A stretch of DNA of 64,000 nucleotides, taken from NCBI GenBank assembly GCA_010015675.1, contig ML976983.1, positions 843,496 to 907,495 on the forward strand, written 5' to 3'. This DNA comes from Byssothecium circinans (Eukaryota; Ascomycota; Dothideomycetes; Pleosporales; Massarinaceae). Positions 44,581-55,449 of the stretch are shown here, piece after piece. A model generated the notes under the pieces. It was not told the origin of the DNA. It worked only from the letters and a program-made list of their open reading frames with translations, and ran no database searches. The stretch's first letter is position 1. The number at the start of each line of letters is the position of its first letter. Made by a program: the position numbers and the translations under genes.

Positions 44581-45199
44581 CAGAAAAAGTGGGATATCGC
44601 GCAGCTTCTCAGCCTCAGCCTCAGCCTCAATCTAGGTATTAGCAGGAGTTCTTCCTCCAGGCAAAGTATTCGGCGCTGGATACACCTTAGACATGTTCTA
44701 CGGAGGATCTTTCCATGATATTTTTAAGAGTATTATGAACAGCTAGACTCCTTTAGAGGCTTACTTTCGTTCCCAGTCGTTCACAAGAGCGGTCAACTAT
44801 TTCCTCGTGCGGGTTCACAAGGCTGCACATACGTGCACGTCCGAACGCGCATGTCCGCACCTGCATCGCCAACTAATCAGAAGTGTCCCTGTAACAATCT
44901 TCGGATGACACTACTGAATGCGGCCGCTTCACAAATATATCGGTACCACGCAGTGTGATGAACTGGTGGGTCAGGTTGCGTCTCACCTGTAGTGGCTTGG
45001 ACTGCACCAAATCCGTCTAGGTGTTGCAGACAGCCTTCGTATGTGTTCTTTACTGATTCGCCTGCTAGGAATCTCTGTCCTAGGAGCGACTATGCTGTGT
45101 AGATGGGGTGCCTGTGGCTCTGTTGAACCAGGCTACATTAAAACATTGACCGTGCTTGAGCACTCCCGAAGTCGATAGTCTTGGACATCAGCAGCCTCA
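44581..45199. other. Intergenic between the two kinase genes
   Basis: 0.62 kb containing a short CTCAGC repeat (about three copies near 44607-44628) and otherwise unique sequence. It should hold the promoter of the kinase-HET gene. No supported gene. Confidence 0.45.
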
Positions 45200-48100
45200 A
45201 TGGACGGTCTCGACGAAATATTAGACAACCTTACTGCCGAACCTCTCTCCCTGGCCAACCAAATCTTGCATTCCTTTTCGCACGGAGTCTCTAGCTTTGA
45301 TGATGGACCAACTCACGAATACTTGGCGAATGGCCTGTTCGATGAAATGATTACGGTCGAAGGAATTAGGAACGAAATGATTCGATGCGTAGAACACGGG
45401 CGCATTTTGGGAGGAGAGTCAGATGTTGGAACGATTCGCTTGAGAAGCTTTGCAAATGGATCTTTGAAAACGCCCGAAAGGTATTAGCTATCACAGAGCA
45501 CTGTGGCCTCGACGAAGATCTCAAACTCATTGCGATGGCGGTCTTCCAAAGACATGATTTCTGTGACGACAGGCTTCCCATTGAAGAACCTTCACCTACC
45601 GCGACGGTGTGGGAACACTTCCCTGGGACCGTCTGGGGTCCTATGAAGCTTTCACTGTTCTACAATTTCCAGTTCAAGTTCACTGTACCTGTGTTTACAT
45701 TAAGACAGTACAAGTATGACTTGAAGCCCAGAGATATCTTCCCTTTCACCATTGAACCTACACTGTCCAAAATAGGTGGGTTCAGTTCAGTCCATAAGGT
45801 CCGGATTCACAAAGACCACCAGGAAGATCAACGGATGCTGCAAGTACGTACTCCAATTCACATTTCCTTCTCATCTGATGTCATGATAGGTCGCCATCAA
45901 AGAAATCAAAGTCGGTTCCGGAAACGACCAGACTGACGAAGCATGGAACAGGGAAGCGAAGGCGCTAAACGACATCAATGAGCTCCACCATCCCCATATC
46001 ATCAAATGTATTGCGGCAATTCGTCGTGGCAATGGTCGCTACTTCATGTTTCCGTGGGCCGATGGCGACAACCTTCGCGAGTACTGGAGTAAGGAATCCA
46101 GGCAAAATCCCGAGCCGGACATTGTGCTGCACGCCCTTCAACAGCTGCATGGTATTGCAGATGCCCTTCACACGCTCCACACTTTCTGCACAAGGCAGAC
46201 GCCGCCACAATCGTCCAATTATGACGAGCCTCAACTGGAACAGCTACGTTTGAATGGGCCTGTCGTGCGCGTTCAAGATGAGGTCTATACGCCTAGCGAT
46301 GATGCTCCGCAAGAGTCGATTAGACATGGTGATCTGAAGCCGGATAACATTCTTGTATTTTCTGATCCAGAGAGCAGGCATGGGGTCTTTCGCATAGCCG
46401 ACCTGGGTTTAGCAAAGAAGCATATTGTCAAAACAAGTCTCCGAGATCACCACACCAGCACCATATTTGGCACACGTCGATACGAGCCACCGGAAGCTGG
46501 TGGAGTGCAGTCTCGACTTTTCGACATATGGTCAATGGGATGCATCACACTCGAATACATCATCTGGTTGCTCTACGGCAACGACGAGTTGCAAGACTTC
46601 AACGAGGCTATTGACATGCAACAAAGCCAATACTTCGAGCGTTCCCGAACAGATGACTCCGCACGAGACGCAGAGGTGAACCCCATCGTCCGCAGCTGCA
46701 TCGAGCATATCAAGTCCAAAGACCCGGAATGTTCTCAGGAGTCCGCCATTAGAGACCTTCTGGAAATCGTACAAACCAGGCTTCTTATCGTTCCTTTACC
46801 GCCAGATCGCGTGAGCTCTACGAAACGGGGTCGTTTGTTGGCACCTCCAGCGTTAGGGGAATCGGTTACCAGATACCGTGCTACAGCTGCCGAATTTCGC
46901 GACGCATTGAAAAGAATCCTGGATAAGGTCAGTACACCTGGATATTTGCTAACGGGAAAAGATCGTACCAATATAATCCGTCCAGCACGCCTTCCAGCTC
47001 CACTCCCTTCGAGAGTGGCCCAGCGAAATGGAGCACCACGGCATTTGGAAGTCAATAATCCGCAGCCCCAATCTTTGACTGGGATTTTAGGTCGCAACTA
47101 TAGAGTAAGCTCTCTTTTTTTAAATTTCGTCTAGTTGCTGACAGGAATTAGGCTGTGAGTTGACAATTCATGAGTTAACTCTCACAACAACGCTAATGGA
47201 TCTGCTCGTCCCATCACAGGATGTAAGTAATCCTACCCTCACAACATCCCAGCACAGAACTAACTGAAGAATGGTAGTACGTAAGTAGATTGACTTGATT
47301 CTTTTCCAGCTGTACTAACGGAGCCAGACCGTAAGTACTTTATCTTCCACTTCGTTCTTGAAAAACCACGCCTCGATGTCTGCCGAATCAACTGCGGCTT
47401 TGTGATACTGATTACTTCCCGGTATATCCTGTTTATTCGATTGCGATTGAAAACAGTGGCTAATTAATAATAATTGCTGCCGTAGTTGGTGAGTTTCCAA
47501 GGTCATCTTTCCGCAATCCAGTCACTGACCGTACAAGCCGGTACGTACCTAAACCGGACATGCTCTAGTGTTGATATACAGACATTCTGATTCACAAACA
47601 CAGCCAGTAAGCTCCTCCAATCCTATACCGTTGCCGGACTAAACAGAATCAAAGCTCAAGGGATGGGAATTTCCTGTTGACAATCAGTTTGCAACGAGTG
47701 TAGTTGAACGTTTGACCCCTTCGCATGCATGGCCTCACACGCCCTCCGAATTGTGCGCTCGATGCAGCAACCTGGACTTTCTAGCCGGAGGTTTTGCCTT
47801 CGAGGATAAGGTCTCGACGTTGGAAAGTCAAGGACAGATTTGCGACTTGTGCAGACTTCTGCACCAGGCCTGCCGCAGCATGCAAGCTTCTGCAAGTGGG
47901 CGGGTTAGGTTTGAACGCAATCAGTCCAAGGTGACGATGAGCGATAACTCGCTGCCTGTTCTGTCGATCTACCGGAGTCCAGGTTCGTAACTTTCCCTAC
48001 CAACTTGTGTGCGTTGCGGAGAAGATGAATCCTTCTGTTATCTACTTTATCGATCATAGGATCATGGTGTGAGCTGTCTTGCACACATTGTAACTCATTC

Positions 48101-49818
48101 ATGGCGCACGTCCTAGGTTGACGTGACTCTATACGTTGAGTTCTGGATGCTAATGCCTGTGAATGTCCAGATGCCGAGTTTCCCCTGCCGATTCAGATCG
48201 GCCTCCCAGAACTCACGAGGCCTGGTTCAGAAGCATTTTTCACCGTGTTGAAGCTTTGGCTCCAAGACTGCAACACTAGCCACGCCGACTGCCAAGTCGT
48301 TGCGCACAAGAAGTTTCCTACCAGGCTCATCGAGGTTGGTACATCACAAGCCCCCAAACTACGTCTTTTAGAAACTAGCGAGGAAGATATCTCAGGACAA
48401 CAATACATCGCTCTTTCGCACCCTTGGGGAGATACAACCCGATTCCCACCGTTCAACACGCTGCGCAAAGATGATAGCGGAGCAGGCCATGATATTGAAA
48501 GCTTCAAGCGCGAGATACCGTTCAGCCAGCTCCCGATGACGTTTCAGCATGCTGTGATATGCACCCGAGCGCTCGATATTCGATACCTCTGGATCGACTC
48601 AATCTGCATCATCCAAGGCAAAGACGGCGACTTCAGCGAAGAAGCGAACAGAATGGAAGATGTTTACAGCGGAGCATACTGTGTCTTTGCGGCCAGTCGA
48701 GCAAGGCATCAGCATGATGGGTTTCTCAAAGACCGCCCACGGGCAAACTATGTGACTCTGAGAGGTGCTGGTGGGAAACCGTACTACCTCTGTCAAGCCA
48801 TGGATAACTTCAGTCAGGATGTCTTGGAAGGATCATTGAACAAGCGAGGCTGGGTCTTGCAGGAAAGAGTTTTGGCTCGTCGTACAATCTTCTTCGCGGA
48901 AACCCAGACGTATTTTGAATGTGGTAGCGGAGTGCGGTGCGAGACCTTGGCAAGGATGCGCAAGTGAGTGAAGCATTGAAGCCCCACTTCGACATCCCAC
49001 CGCACGATTTTCTAATGGTTCTGCACAGCAACATGGCTGACTTCCTCGGTGATCCCAACTTCCCAGTCAAAGCTATGCGCACCAACTCGCGTGCTCTGAA
49101 GATATCCTACTTCCAAGACCTCTACCAGAAGTACTCGCGGTTGAACTTCACAAGGGACGACGACCGACCGTTTGCGATTGCAGGCATCGAGAAGCGGCTC
49201 CAAGTCGCCTACAATACAAAGGGAGGCTACGGGATCTTCGACGATGGACCTGACGGTGGTCTCTTCCATCGAAGTCTACTTTGGAAGCGTGGAGAAGACA
49301 ACAACAACAAAACGACCATGAGACTAATCGACTTCCCAGCCGAGCGAAATATTAGGGTGCCCAGCTGGTCGTGGATGGCATATAGTGGAGGGATCGAATA
49401 CACAGACCCGCCGTTCCAGGCAGCCGAGTGGGAAAAGGATGACATCTCGCCTCCCTGGACACGCGACCAAGAGGGAGCGTCAAGCTCACTATCGGCCCCT
49501 TTGCATCTCGATATGGCGTTGAATGCAATTGTGAGGGACTTTACTGTTGCCGGAAGATCGAAAGACGAAGCTAACCTCAAGCTTACGTACGACATGGAGA
49601 GGACGGCTTCAAACGGGACACGAACGCAGTGCGTTGTTGTTGCCAGATCGAGGGATGAGCGGTCGTATCGAGATAAGACGCATTATGTGCTTCTTGTTGC
49701 ACAGCAGAGGTCGGGCACGGTGAGGGAGGAGAAGGTGTACAGGCGTGTTGGAGCTGGGGTTATGCCGGGGAAGTTTATCACTTTGGATAAACCGGGCACT
49801 GCGGCGCGGATTCTGTGA
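45200..49818 (+). CDS. Protein kinase-HET domain fusion with micro-exon array
   Basis: Proposed exons: 45200-45388; about 45445-45843; 45890-47104; seven 3-nt exons (next entry); 47655-47982; 48171-48963; 49029-49818. This gives about 1,240 residues. The kinase part has VAIKEIK (45890), H46325-GDLKPDN, DLG in place of DFG, and a RRYEPPEA segment. A linker WEFPVDNQFA and a Cys motif LCARCSNLDF, then C-x2-C (QICDLC), precede the HET domain. HET signatures are YIALSHPWGDT (about 48403), LWIDSICIIQ (about 48588) and RGWVLQERVLARR (about 48847). HET domains execute heterokaryon-incompatibility cell death in ascomycetes, and a linked kinase suggests regulated signalling. The junction between the first two exons is uncertain: it needs either a 56- or 59-bp intron with a weak GTAGAA donor or a one-base frameshift. 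Confidence 0.75.
47105..47654 (+). other. Array of eight introns and seven 3-nt micro-exons
   Basis: After the kinase exon (ends 47104) the sequence can be parsed as introns 47105-47151, 47155-47219, 47223-47277, 47281-47327, 47331-47485, 47489-47537, 47541-47603 and 47607-47654. Each begins GTAAGY, GTGAGT or GTACGT and ends AG. Branch-site-like CTGAC, CTAAT, ACTAAC or CTAAA lies near each acceptor. The bases between them are exactly three each: GCT, GAT, TAC, ACC, TTG, CCG and CCA, all in phase 0 and open. The alternative is one 550-bp intron with the same outer sites. The sequence cannot decide between these. Confidence 0.6.
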
Positions 49819-50648
49819 TGAGTTCGACAGGTGCTTTCGGTATCTCGATGCCTACCTAGGTATTCCAACTCTAGAAGCTTCCGTTGAGTGGTTAGCAAAG
49901 GCTACGAGGAGTGAAGGACCTTGTACGTCTACTGTCAACATTCACAACGTCTAATAATAGATGCAAATGCATATCTATGCAGCATAAAGATATGAAATCG
50001 TAGGTGATGAAATCGGTTTATCATCATCTAACAGTCTGTCACGGAACAGGCTGTTGACATAGTTGCCCTAAATTTTATGCCAAAAAGGAGAGTGAATAAA
50101 GTAGTAGCTAGAATCAAAAGTCCAATTTCCGATTCCGAACACCTGCGTGGGCAATTTCTATGCGCGAATGGTGAATCAACAGTCAGAGTTCCGCACGTGC
50201 TCGTTTGTCCCACAGCGGGAACGTCATAGCTCCGGCCACCACCCATGTCATCACTGCCAAGGCAACTAATCAGGGAATATCGGCTGATTCCATTCCTGCG
50301 CGTCCCCTACAATTCGCGATCTCTGCAGCGCTCCTCGACTATCCACTCTTCCTACCATAACTTCAGGCGGTGCTACCACAGGCCTGTATTCTCGACACTC
50401 GGGTGCTCTCACGTCATCCCACCTTGCGTCTTGTTGGCCCAATATCACCCCCGAACCACACTCAGCCACCTACCTTCGCAAAAAATAAAACGAGGAATTG
50501 CATCGCGGCCATTGCGACGATTGCGTGATCCCTCGCGTTTGCCCCTATCTAGCGGCATTGCACTCCGAACCTTCCAACCGCGGGCCTTGATTCGGAGCAC
50601 AAGCACAAGTACACGCACACACATAGGCACGCGCACACGCACAACCCC
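49819..50648. other. Intergenic, 0.83 kb
   Basis: 3' region of the kinase-HET gene and promoter/leader of PCT1. The last 60 bp before the PCT1 start are rich in CA dinucleotides (ACACGCACACACAT type). No gene. Confidence 0.5.
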
Positions 50649-52051
50649 ATGCCCATGCCACCTAAACGAAAGAGGTCCACCACCGTGTCTTCTGTCAAAA
50701 ACACCGCCATGGACGTGGTTCAACCTTCTTCTCGCGACGCGTCCGATGAGGGTGTCGAGGATCCCATTCTCCAACAAGTTGCATCGAAGAAGGAGAGGCA
50801 GGCCGACACCCATACGCCCGTGAAGCGGACCCGCTCAATGAAGAATGTGGACGGAGGGGATGGCGAGGGAGAGAATGGCGATGATGATCGTGCTGCTAAG
50901 AAGAGCAAAAGGGAGGAGACCGACGTAGACCAGGGGGAGAATGGCGAGGCCGGCACGATGAGGATGCCGCCGCCGCCAAAGGCTGGAATCGTCGACCCGG
51001 TGGGCTACAAGACGAATCCGCCGCCACAAGGGCGGCCTGTAAGGATTTACGCCGACGGTGTTTTTGATCTTTTCCACATCGGCCACATGCGCCAGCTCCA
51101 GCAAGCCAAGACGGCCTTCCCCGACGTCGTTCTCATTGTTGGCGTCACTGGCGACAAGGAAACGCACAGGAGGAAAGGTCTTACTGTACTGTCAGCTCGC
51201 GAGCGCGCGGAAAGCGTGCGGCACTGCAAGTGGGTGGACGAAGTCATCGAAGACTGCCCGTGGATAGTCACCGCCGACTTTTTGGAGGAGCATCAACTCG
51301 ACTACGTTGCGCACGACGATCTTCCGTACGGCGCAGACGAAGGCGACGATATTTATGGGGAGATCAAGTCCAAGGGCATGTTCCTGGTAACCCAGCGAAC
51401 CGAGGGCTTGAGTACTACGGGCATCATCACGAAGTGGGACCCCTGTCTTTGTACGCATGAACTAAATGCTGACTTGTGAATAGGATCGTTCGCGACTATG
51501 ACCAGTACATTGACCGCCAGCTCAAGCGCGGAACTTCGCGTAAGGAACTGAATGTATCCTGGTTGAAGAAGAACGAGCTCGACTTGAAGCGAAACATGGC
51601 GGACCTACGCGATAGCATTAAAGCGAACTGGGCAACTACCGGGCAAGAACTCACCAAGGACTTCCGCCAGTTCTGGCAATCTAGCAGACCCGCGAGTCCG
51701 GCTAGGACCCCGACGCAGGAAAGGACACAGCAAGAATTGGCCGCGAGCGCTACATCCCCATCCGCGCTGTCGCGGCTCAGCCATCTTGACATTCCTGGTC
51801 GTGGTCAAGAGAGAGGATCGTCCGAGTTCGCGGCTGGCTATAGTCTTGGGTTGATCGGTGGCGTTCGTTCATGGGTGAGTCCATCCGCTGCTACGCGAAT
51901 AGCATTCATACTAATCTTTTTGCAGATGGCGAGGAGCCGGAGAAACCTAAACGACAGCAGGCCTGAAAGCCCGTCAAGCGAAGTTGATTCTGACGAGCAC
52001 AATGAGAACCCACCACGCGGTCGCACCGGCAAACAATCGACAAGCGACTAG
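50649..52051 (+). CDS. PCT1: Choline-phosphate cytidylyltransferase
   Basis: Three exons (50649-51433, 51484-51874, 51926-52051) with introns of 50 and 51 bp; the product is 433 residues. It makes CDP-choline from phosphocholine and CTP, the rate-limiting step of the Kennedy pathway for phosphatidylcholine. The nucleotidyltransferase signature H143IGH146 follows YADGVFDLF, and R250TEGLSTT257 is the second CTP-binding motif. The first 115 residues are disordered with basic clusters (PPKRKRS, KKSKR), consistent with the nuclear location of yeast Pct1. After the catalytic domain comes a long amphipathic helix (about 275-315), the usual lipid-sensing regulatory segment, then a Ser/Pro tail. The ATG at 50655 is an alternative start. 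Without removing the first intron the frame ends just after the catalytic domain, so splicing is required. Confidence 0.95.
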
Positions 52052-53010
52052 ATGGATGTCCGCGCCTAAACACCCCCACTTACTTTCCGTATTGATTGTG
52101 TCGTCCATCTCACTCTGTCCATGTTCCATTCGTCTCGCTTCTCGGCCTGCTTCCCCGGTCTTTGATCAGATCTCTTTGGCAAGCTTGCGCCCCATCTATT
52201 TCACGACTAGGGCGTTCGAAAGCGGCGCCCATTGCAGGAGCATGGACGGAATCGCAAGTGATTACATTGCTGTACTCCCAAAGGCAAAGACGTGGCGGTG
52301 GAGATAGTGAAGGGAATTGTGTTCGTCGGCGCTAGTGAAGCGGTTGTATGCTAGTGAGTGCAGAGTGTATATCGGATTGCCCTGCCTGCAGCATCTCCGC
52401 CAGCTTCACTGCTTGCACATACACCTGCAATCCCGACCCTCTTGTTTATGTATACCTATATGCTATTGTTTCCTGGACTCCGTCGCCTGACGGTGGCAGT
52501 GAGCCGATTGCTTCTTATTAATTAATTGATCTTTTTTTTCTCAGGTCGTTGGTTACCTAAAACGAACAGTGAAAGCGGCGAGCGAGTGGTTGTCGTGGTA
52601 CGGCAATCGCGAACGCATTTGCTGTTTTCAGTGTGGAGTCAGGCCCTTCTCATTGAGCGCCGTCATCTGAGAGGTGTTCAGGAAAGAGGTCTGGGTATTA
52701 ATTTGAACAGAGGTGCTAATATTGGCCTGCTCACGATTCCTTCATACAGTTCGCAGTCCTTTCATCTGCTGGGACTCTTGCTACATCGACTGACTGGCGG
52801 TCTTGTGTCGCTATCCTTCAAAGTTTGAAGGGTTGAGGGAATTAGGCGTCACTGAGCCCAATTCGTCAACTCTACCGGAAAGCAAGAAAACACATCGCTT
52901 CTATCGTATCCACCGTCCCTCGCTATCCGCCAGACTCCCACGCGCCGCTCTCACAATACCCTCCTACCCACCACCGTACCCCCACCGCAAATACCACATA
53001 CGTTACAACA
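52052..53010. other. Intergenic, 0.96 kb
   Basis: PCT1 3' region and upstream region of the Cys-rich gene. A short T-tract and TTAATTAATTAA run lie near 52,516-52,538. No supported gene. Confidence 0.45.
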
Positions 53011-53268
53011 ATGTGCGTAGTCATCTTCGGCCTCTTCGCCTGCGGCTGTCCTCCCACACCTTGCCATCCGTACATGCAACTCTGCCCCCTGGCGCGGCGT
53101 ACACCGTTCGCTATGGGGTGTCCGATGGGGCAGAGGAGAGCGAGGACGGTGCCGAGTCGTGAGTTGTGTGGGTGGTGTCGGAGTGTGGAGAAGGAGAGGT
53201 TTAGAGGGGAAAGGAGGGATAGGAGACGTGAGGGGTTGGTTAGGGGGTGGAGGGCAGGATGGGGGTAG
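53011..53268 (+). CDS. Small cysteine-rich protein, 85 residues
   Basis: A single short exon with a good start context (acaacaATGTG). The protein starts MC-x8-C-G-C (C2, C11, C13), has further cysteines at 18, 25 and 37, and a C53-G-W-C56 motif followed by a strongly basic Arg-rich tail. There is no signal peptide. C2, C11 and the C-x2-C near the end match the spacing style of the protein at 28057-28354, suggesting the same loose family. A 227-residue frame on the opposite strand (52951-53634) is Pro-rich and mirrors a purine-rich stretch, so I treat it as a shadow. Confidence is limited by length; the Arg-rich tail could instead be non-coding read-through before an unrecognised intron. Confidence 0.5.
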   Translation: MCVVIFGLFACGCPPTPCHPYMQLCPLARRTPFAMGCPMGQRRARTVPSRELCGWCRSVEKERFRGERRDRRREGLVRGWRAGWG

Positions 53269-55449
53269 AGGGTGGGGAGGGTAGGGCGGTGAGTAGAGTG
53301 GAGGACGGGGGAGTGGGGTGGGGATGAGGAAGGAAGGGTGAGAGGACAGTATAGGGGTTTCTGTGCTTTGCAGGCGCTGGCGTGTTATGGGTGGGAGTTG
53401 CATTTGATAAGTCGGATAATGAGTGACAGCCTTTTTAGTATGTGGTTTTCTTTGTGCATGGCTCTTCATAGGCGGAATTTCTAGCGCATGTTTGTTCAGG
53501 TGAAAAATGTTAAAGCGTGGATATATTCCTTGCATCACAGAACTGAAGCAGCGTGTGTGACCACTATAGGAGTGAGTAAAAAGCAATGAGCTTTTGTTGG
53601 CCCCAGGCAAGAGTGAGTAGTCGTGAGGCATCATTTGAACAACAACACCAGTCGATGGCGACGACTACGTTAGGCTTAGCTCATCTCATCAGAGTGTGGA
53701 TGCCAGGGTAGGCGCAACCCCGACAATAAATACAGGGCGTCGTCCCACGCTTCATCGTTCAGTTCCACTCACCATCCATCATCCATCCCGTTGTTCTGCT
53801 GACGCGGTCTATCTCTAGTAGCGATGTGTCAGGAACCGCGCACCATTTGACGCCTGCTCGCTCTTACTCCAGCATCATCCTTCCCGGTCTCTCCACGTCC
53901 GTCCGCGCCGGCTCTCACAGGTCGCCTTGAGAAACGGCTGCCGCAGCTCCGGGTGGAATGCCGATATATCATCACCACTCGCTGCCCTCTCCGAGAATCC
54001 CGCAAGATGCCAGCGAGCCTGTCAGACGTAGGGGATCATCAGTGAGGCGACGACAGACTAGACGGCACGGCGCACCACCCTATCCCCTCTGTACGCCTAG
54101 CAGAGGCATTTCGTAGATGGGGCCTCTGTGTTTCATCGCAACGGTCTGTTTGACGCGGCGTACGAGAGATTCAGTGTCCATCGGGGCGATGCGTCTTGTC
54201 TCGGCCATCGTGAGATCGGCTGCTGACTCTGGGACGGATGGCCTACCACGCGAGCCGGAGGCTGGAACTTGACTTGTGCATGCACGCATCCTGTCGGCGC
54301 CGCGCAAAAGGCAAAAGCAACTGCAGTCTGAAAAGCGCTCTGCAAATCGAGGCTCCCGGAACCCCATTACTGTCGCCCTGTTTCTCGCCAAAAGTGAGGC
54401 TGACGACGTAAGCGGGGACGCGATGCCCGGAATTCCCTCTCGATCCCTTTCCGGTTCTAACGCCCGTGTGACAGCGGCCGTGGTGGGCCGCCTGCGACGC
54501 AGTACCAATCCACTTCCCGATGGTAGAGCGGTGAATTATAGCGGTGTGCTGCCTGGGGTGGCCTGCCATGCCGCTTCACAATCAGCATGCGCCGTCAAGC
54601 AACCGTTGTATGTGCGTGCCCCAGAGCCATCATTCGTCCTGCGTTCTGTGGCGATCATCTTCCGGTATTGAATCTTGCAAAAAGCATGGTCAAAGCAGCC
54701 GCCTTTTAAACAAGAATGCAAGGGCCCGTCCCTCGCTTTCAAATCTGAGCCGCAACGTCCCATCCATCCCATCATACTCTCACCGTACCATTGCACAAGC
54801 CAAAATCACAGGAACGAGCCAGTCGGCACCACCAAAGTCTGTTTGGATTCCACAACCCACCTTGCAGCGTCTCACCCTGACCTCACGCTGCAACTAAATT
54901 AAGCTGTTTTGTATTCCTGTCTCTCTTTCCTTCTTTCGTTTTCTCTCTCTTGTGCTTTGCTTTTCGCGGCAAAGCACTTTTCATCGGAAGCTCTATCTGG
55001 AGCTTCTTTCCGCAAACGTCTTGTCGTCCTGCGTTTCTTTCACCACAACGTAACCCCCCATCCCGCCATGTTAACACGGCACGCACCTTGACTCATACAT
55101 CGGCCCGCTACTGAATCCATCGGCACGAGCACATGCGACAGGTAACTCTTCCCACAAGCGCGACCACCGACACTGTACCGCGTCTCGCAGCTGCGTGTCT
55201 GTCTGACTCGGGTCGTCTGCCTGGTTCATGCGGACACCCGCGACTCAGTCAAACAGCCGCGAACACGTTTTCAGCTTGTGTCTTTGCAAACCGCACGTCT
55301 TTCTGTATGGTTTGGTAGCTGACATTGTCGCAGTGAAGAGCAACACATGCGCTTTACTTGACAGTTCGCTTTCCTCCAACATATCAATTACCCTGCGCCC
55401 CACACGCCCATCTGCTCGCCAAATATTTTCTCACTATCCGTCGACGTCC
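53269..55449. other. Long intergenic region, SOK1 upstream
   Basis: 2.2 kb without a convincing gene. Frames such as 54080-54508 (minus) and 54276-54671 (plus) overlap each other and have no motif. A pyrimidine tract at 54916-54952 probably marks the SOK1 transcription start, which would leave a leader of about 500 bases with several short upstream ORFs. Confidence 0.45.
54916..54952 (+). promoter_or_regulatory. CT-rich core promoter element, probably SOK1
   Basis: A nearly pure pyrimidine tract (CCTGTCTCTCTTTCC...) on the coding strand, of the type that lies just before transcription starts in filamentous fungi. It is 500 bp before the chosen SOK1 ATG, implying a long 5' leader. Confidence 0.4.

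Noticed and set aside
47331..47485. An eighth micro-exon inside the 155-bp fifth intron
   Set aside because: Only one internal AG (at 47454-47455) exists and it is not followed three bases later by a donor, so no further 3-nt exon fits.
52951..53634. 227-residue minus-strand open frame rich in Pro
   Set aside because: It mirrors a GGAG-rich plus strand and overlaps the Cys-rich ORF; composition is low-complexity and there is no start context or motif.
55228..55449. N-terminal extension of SOK1
   Set aside because: Open with an ATG, but the composition is leader-like and the ATG at 55450 has better context; it is kept only as an alternative.
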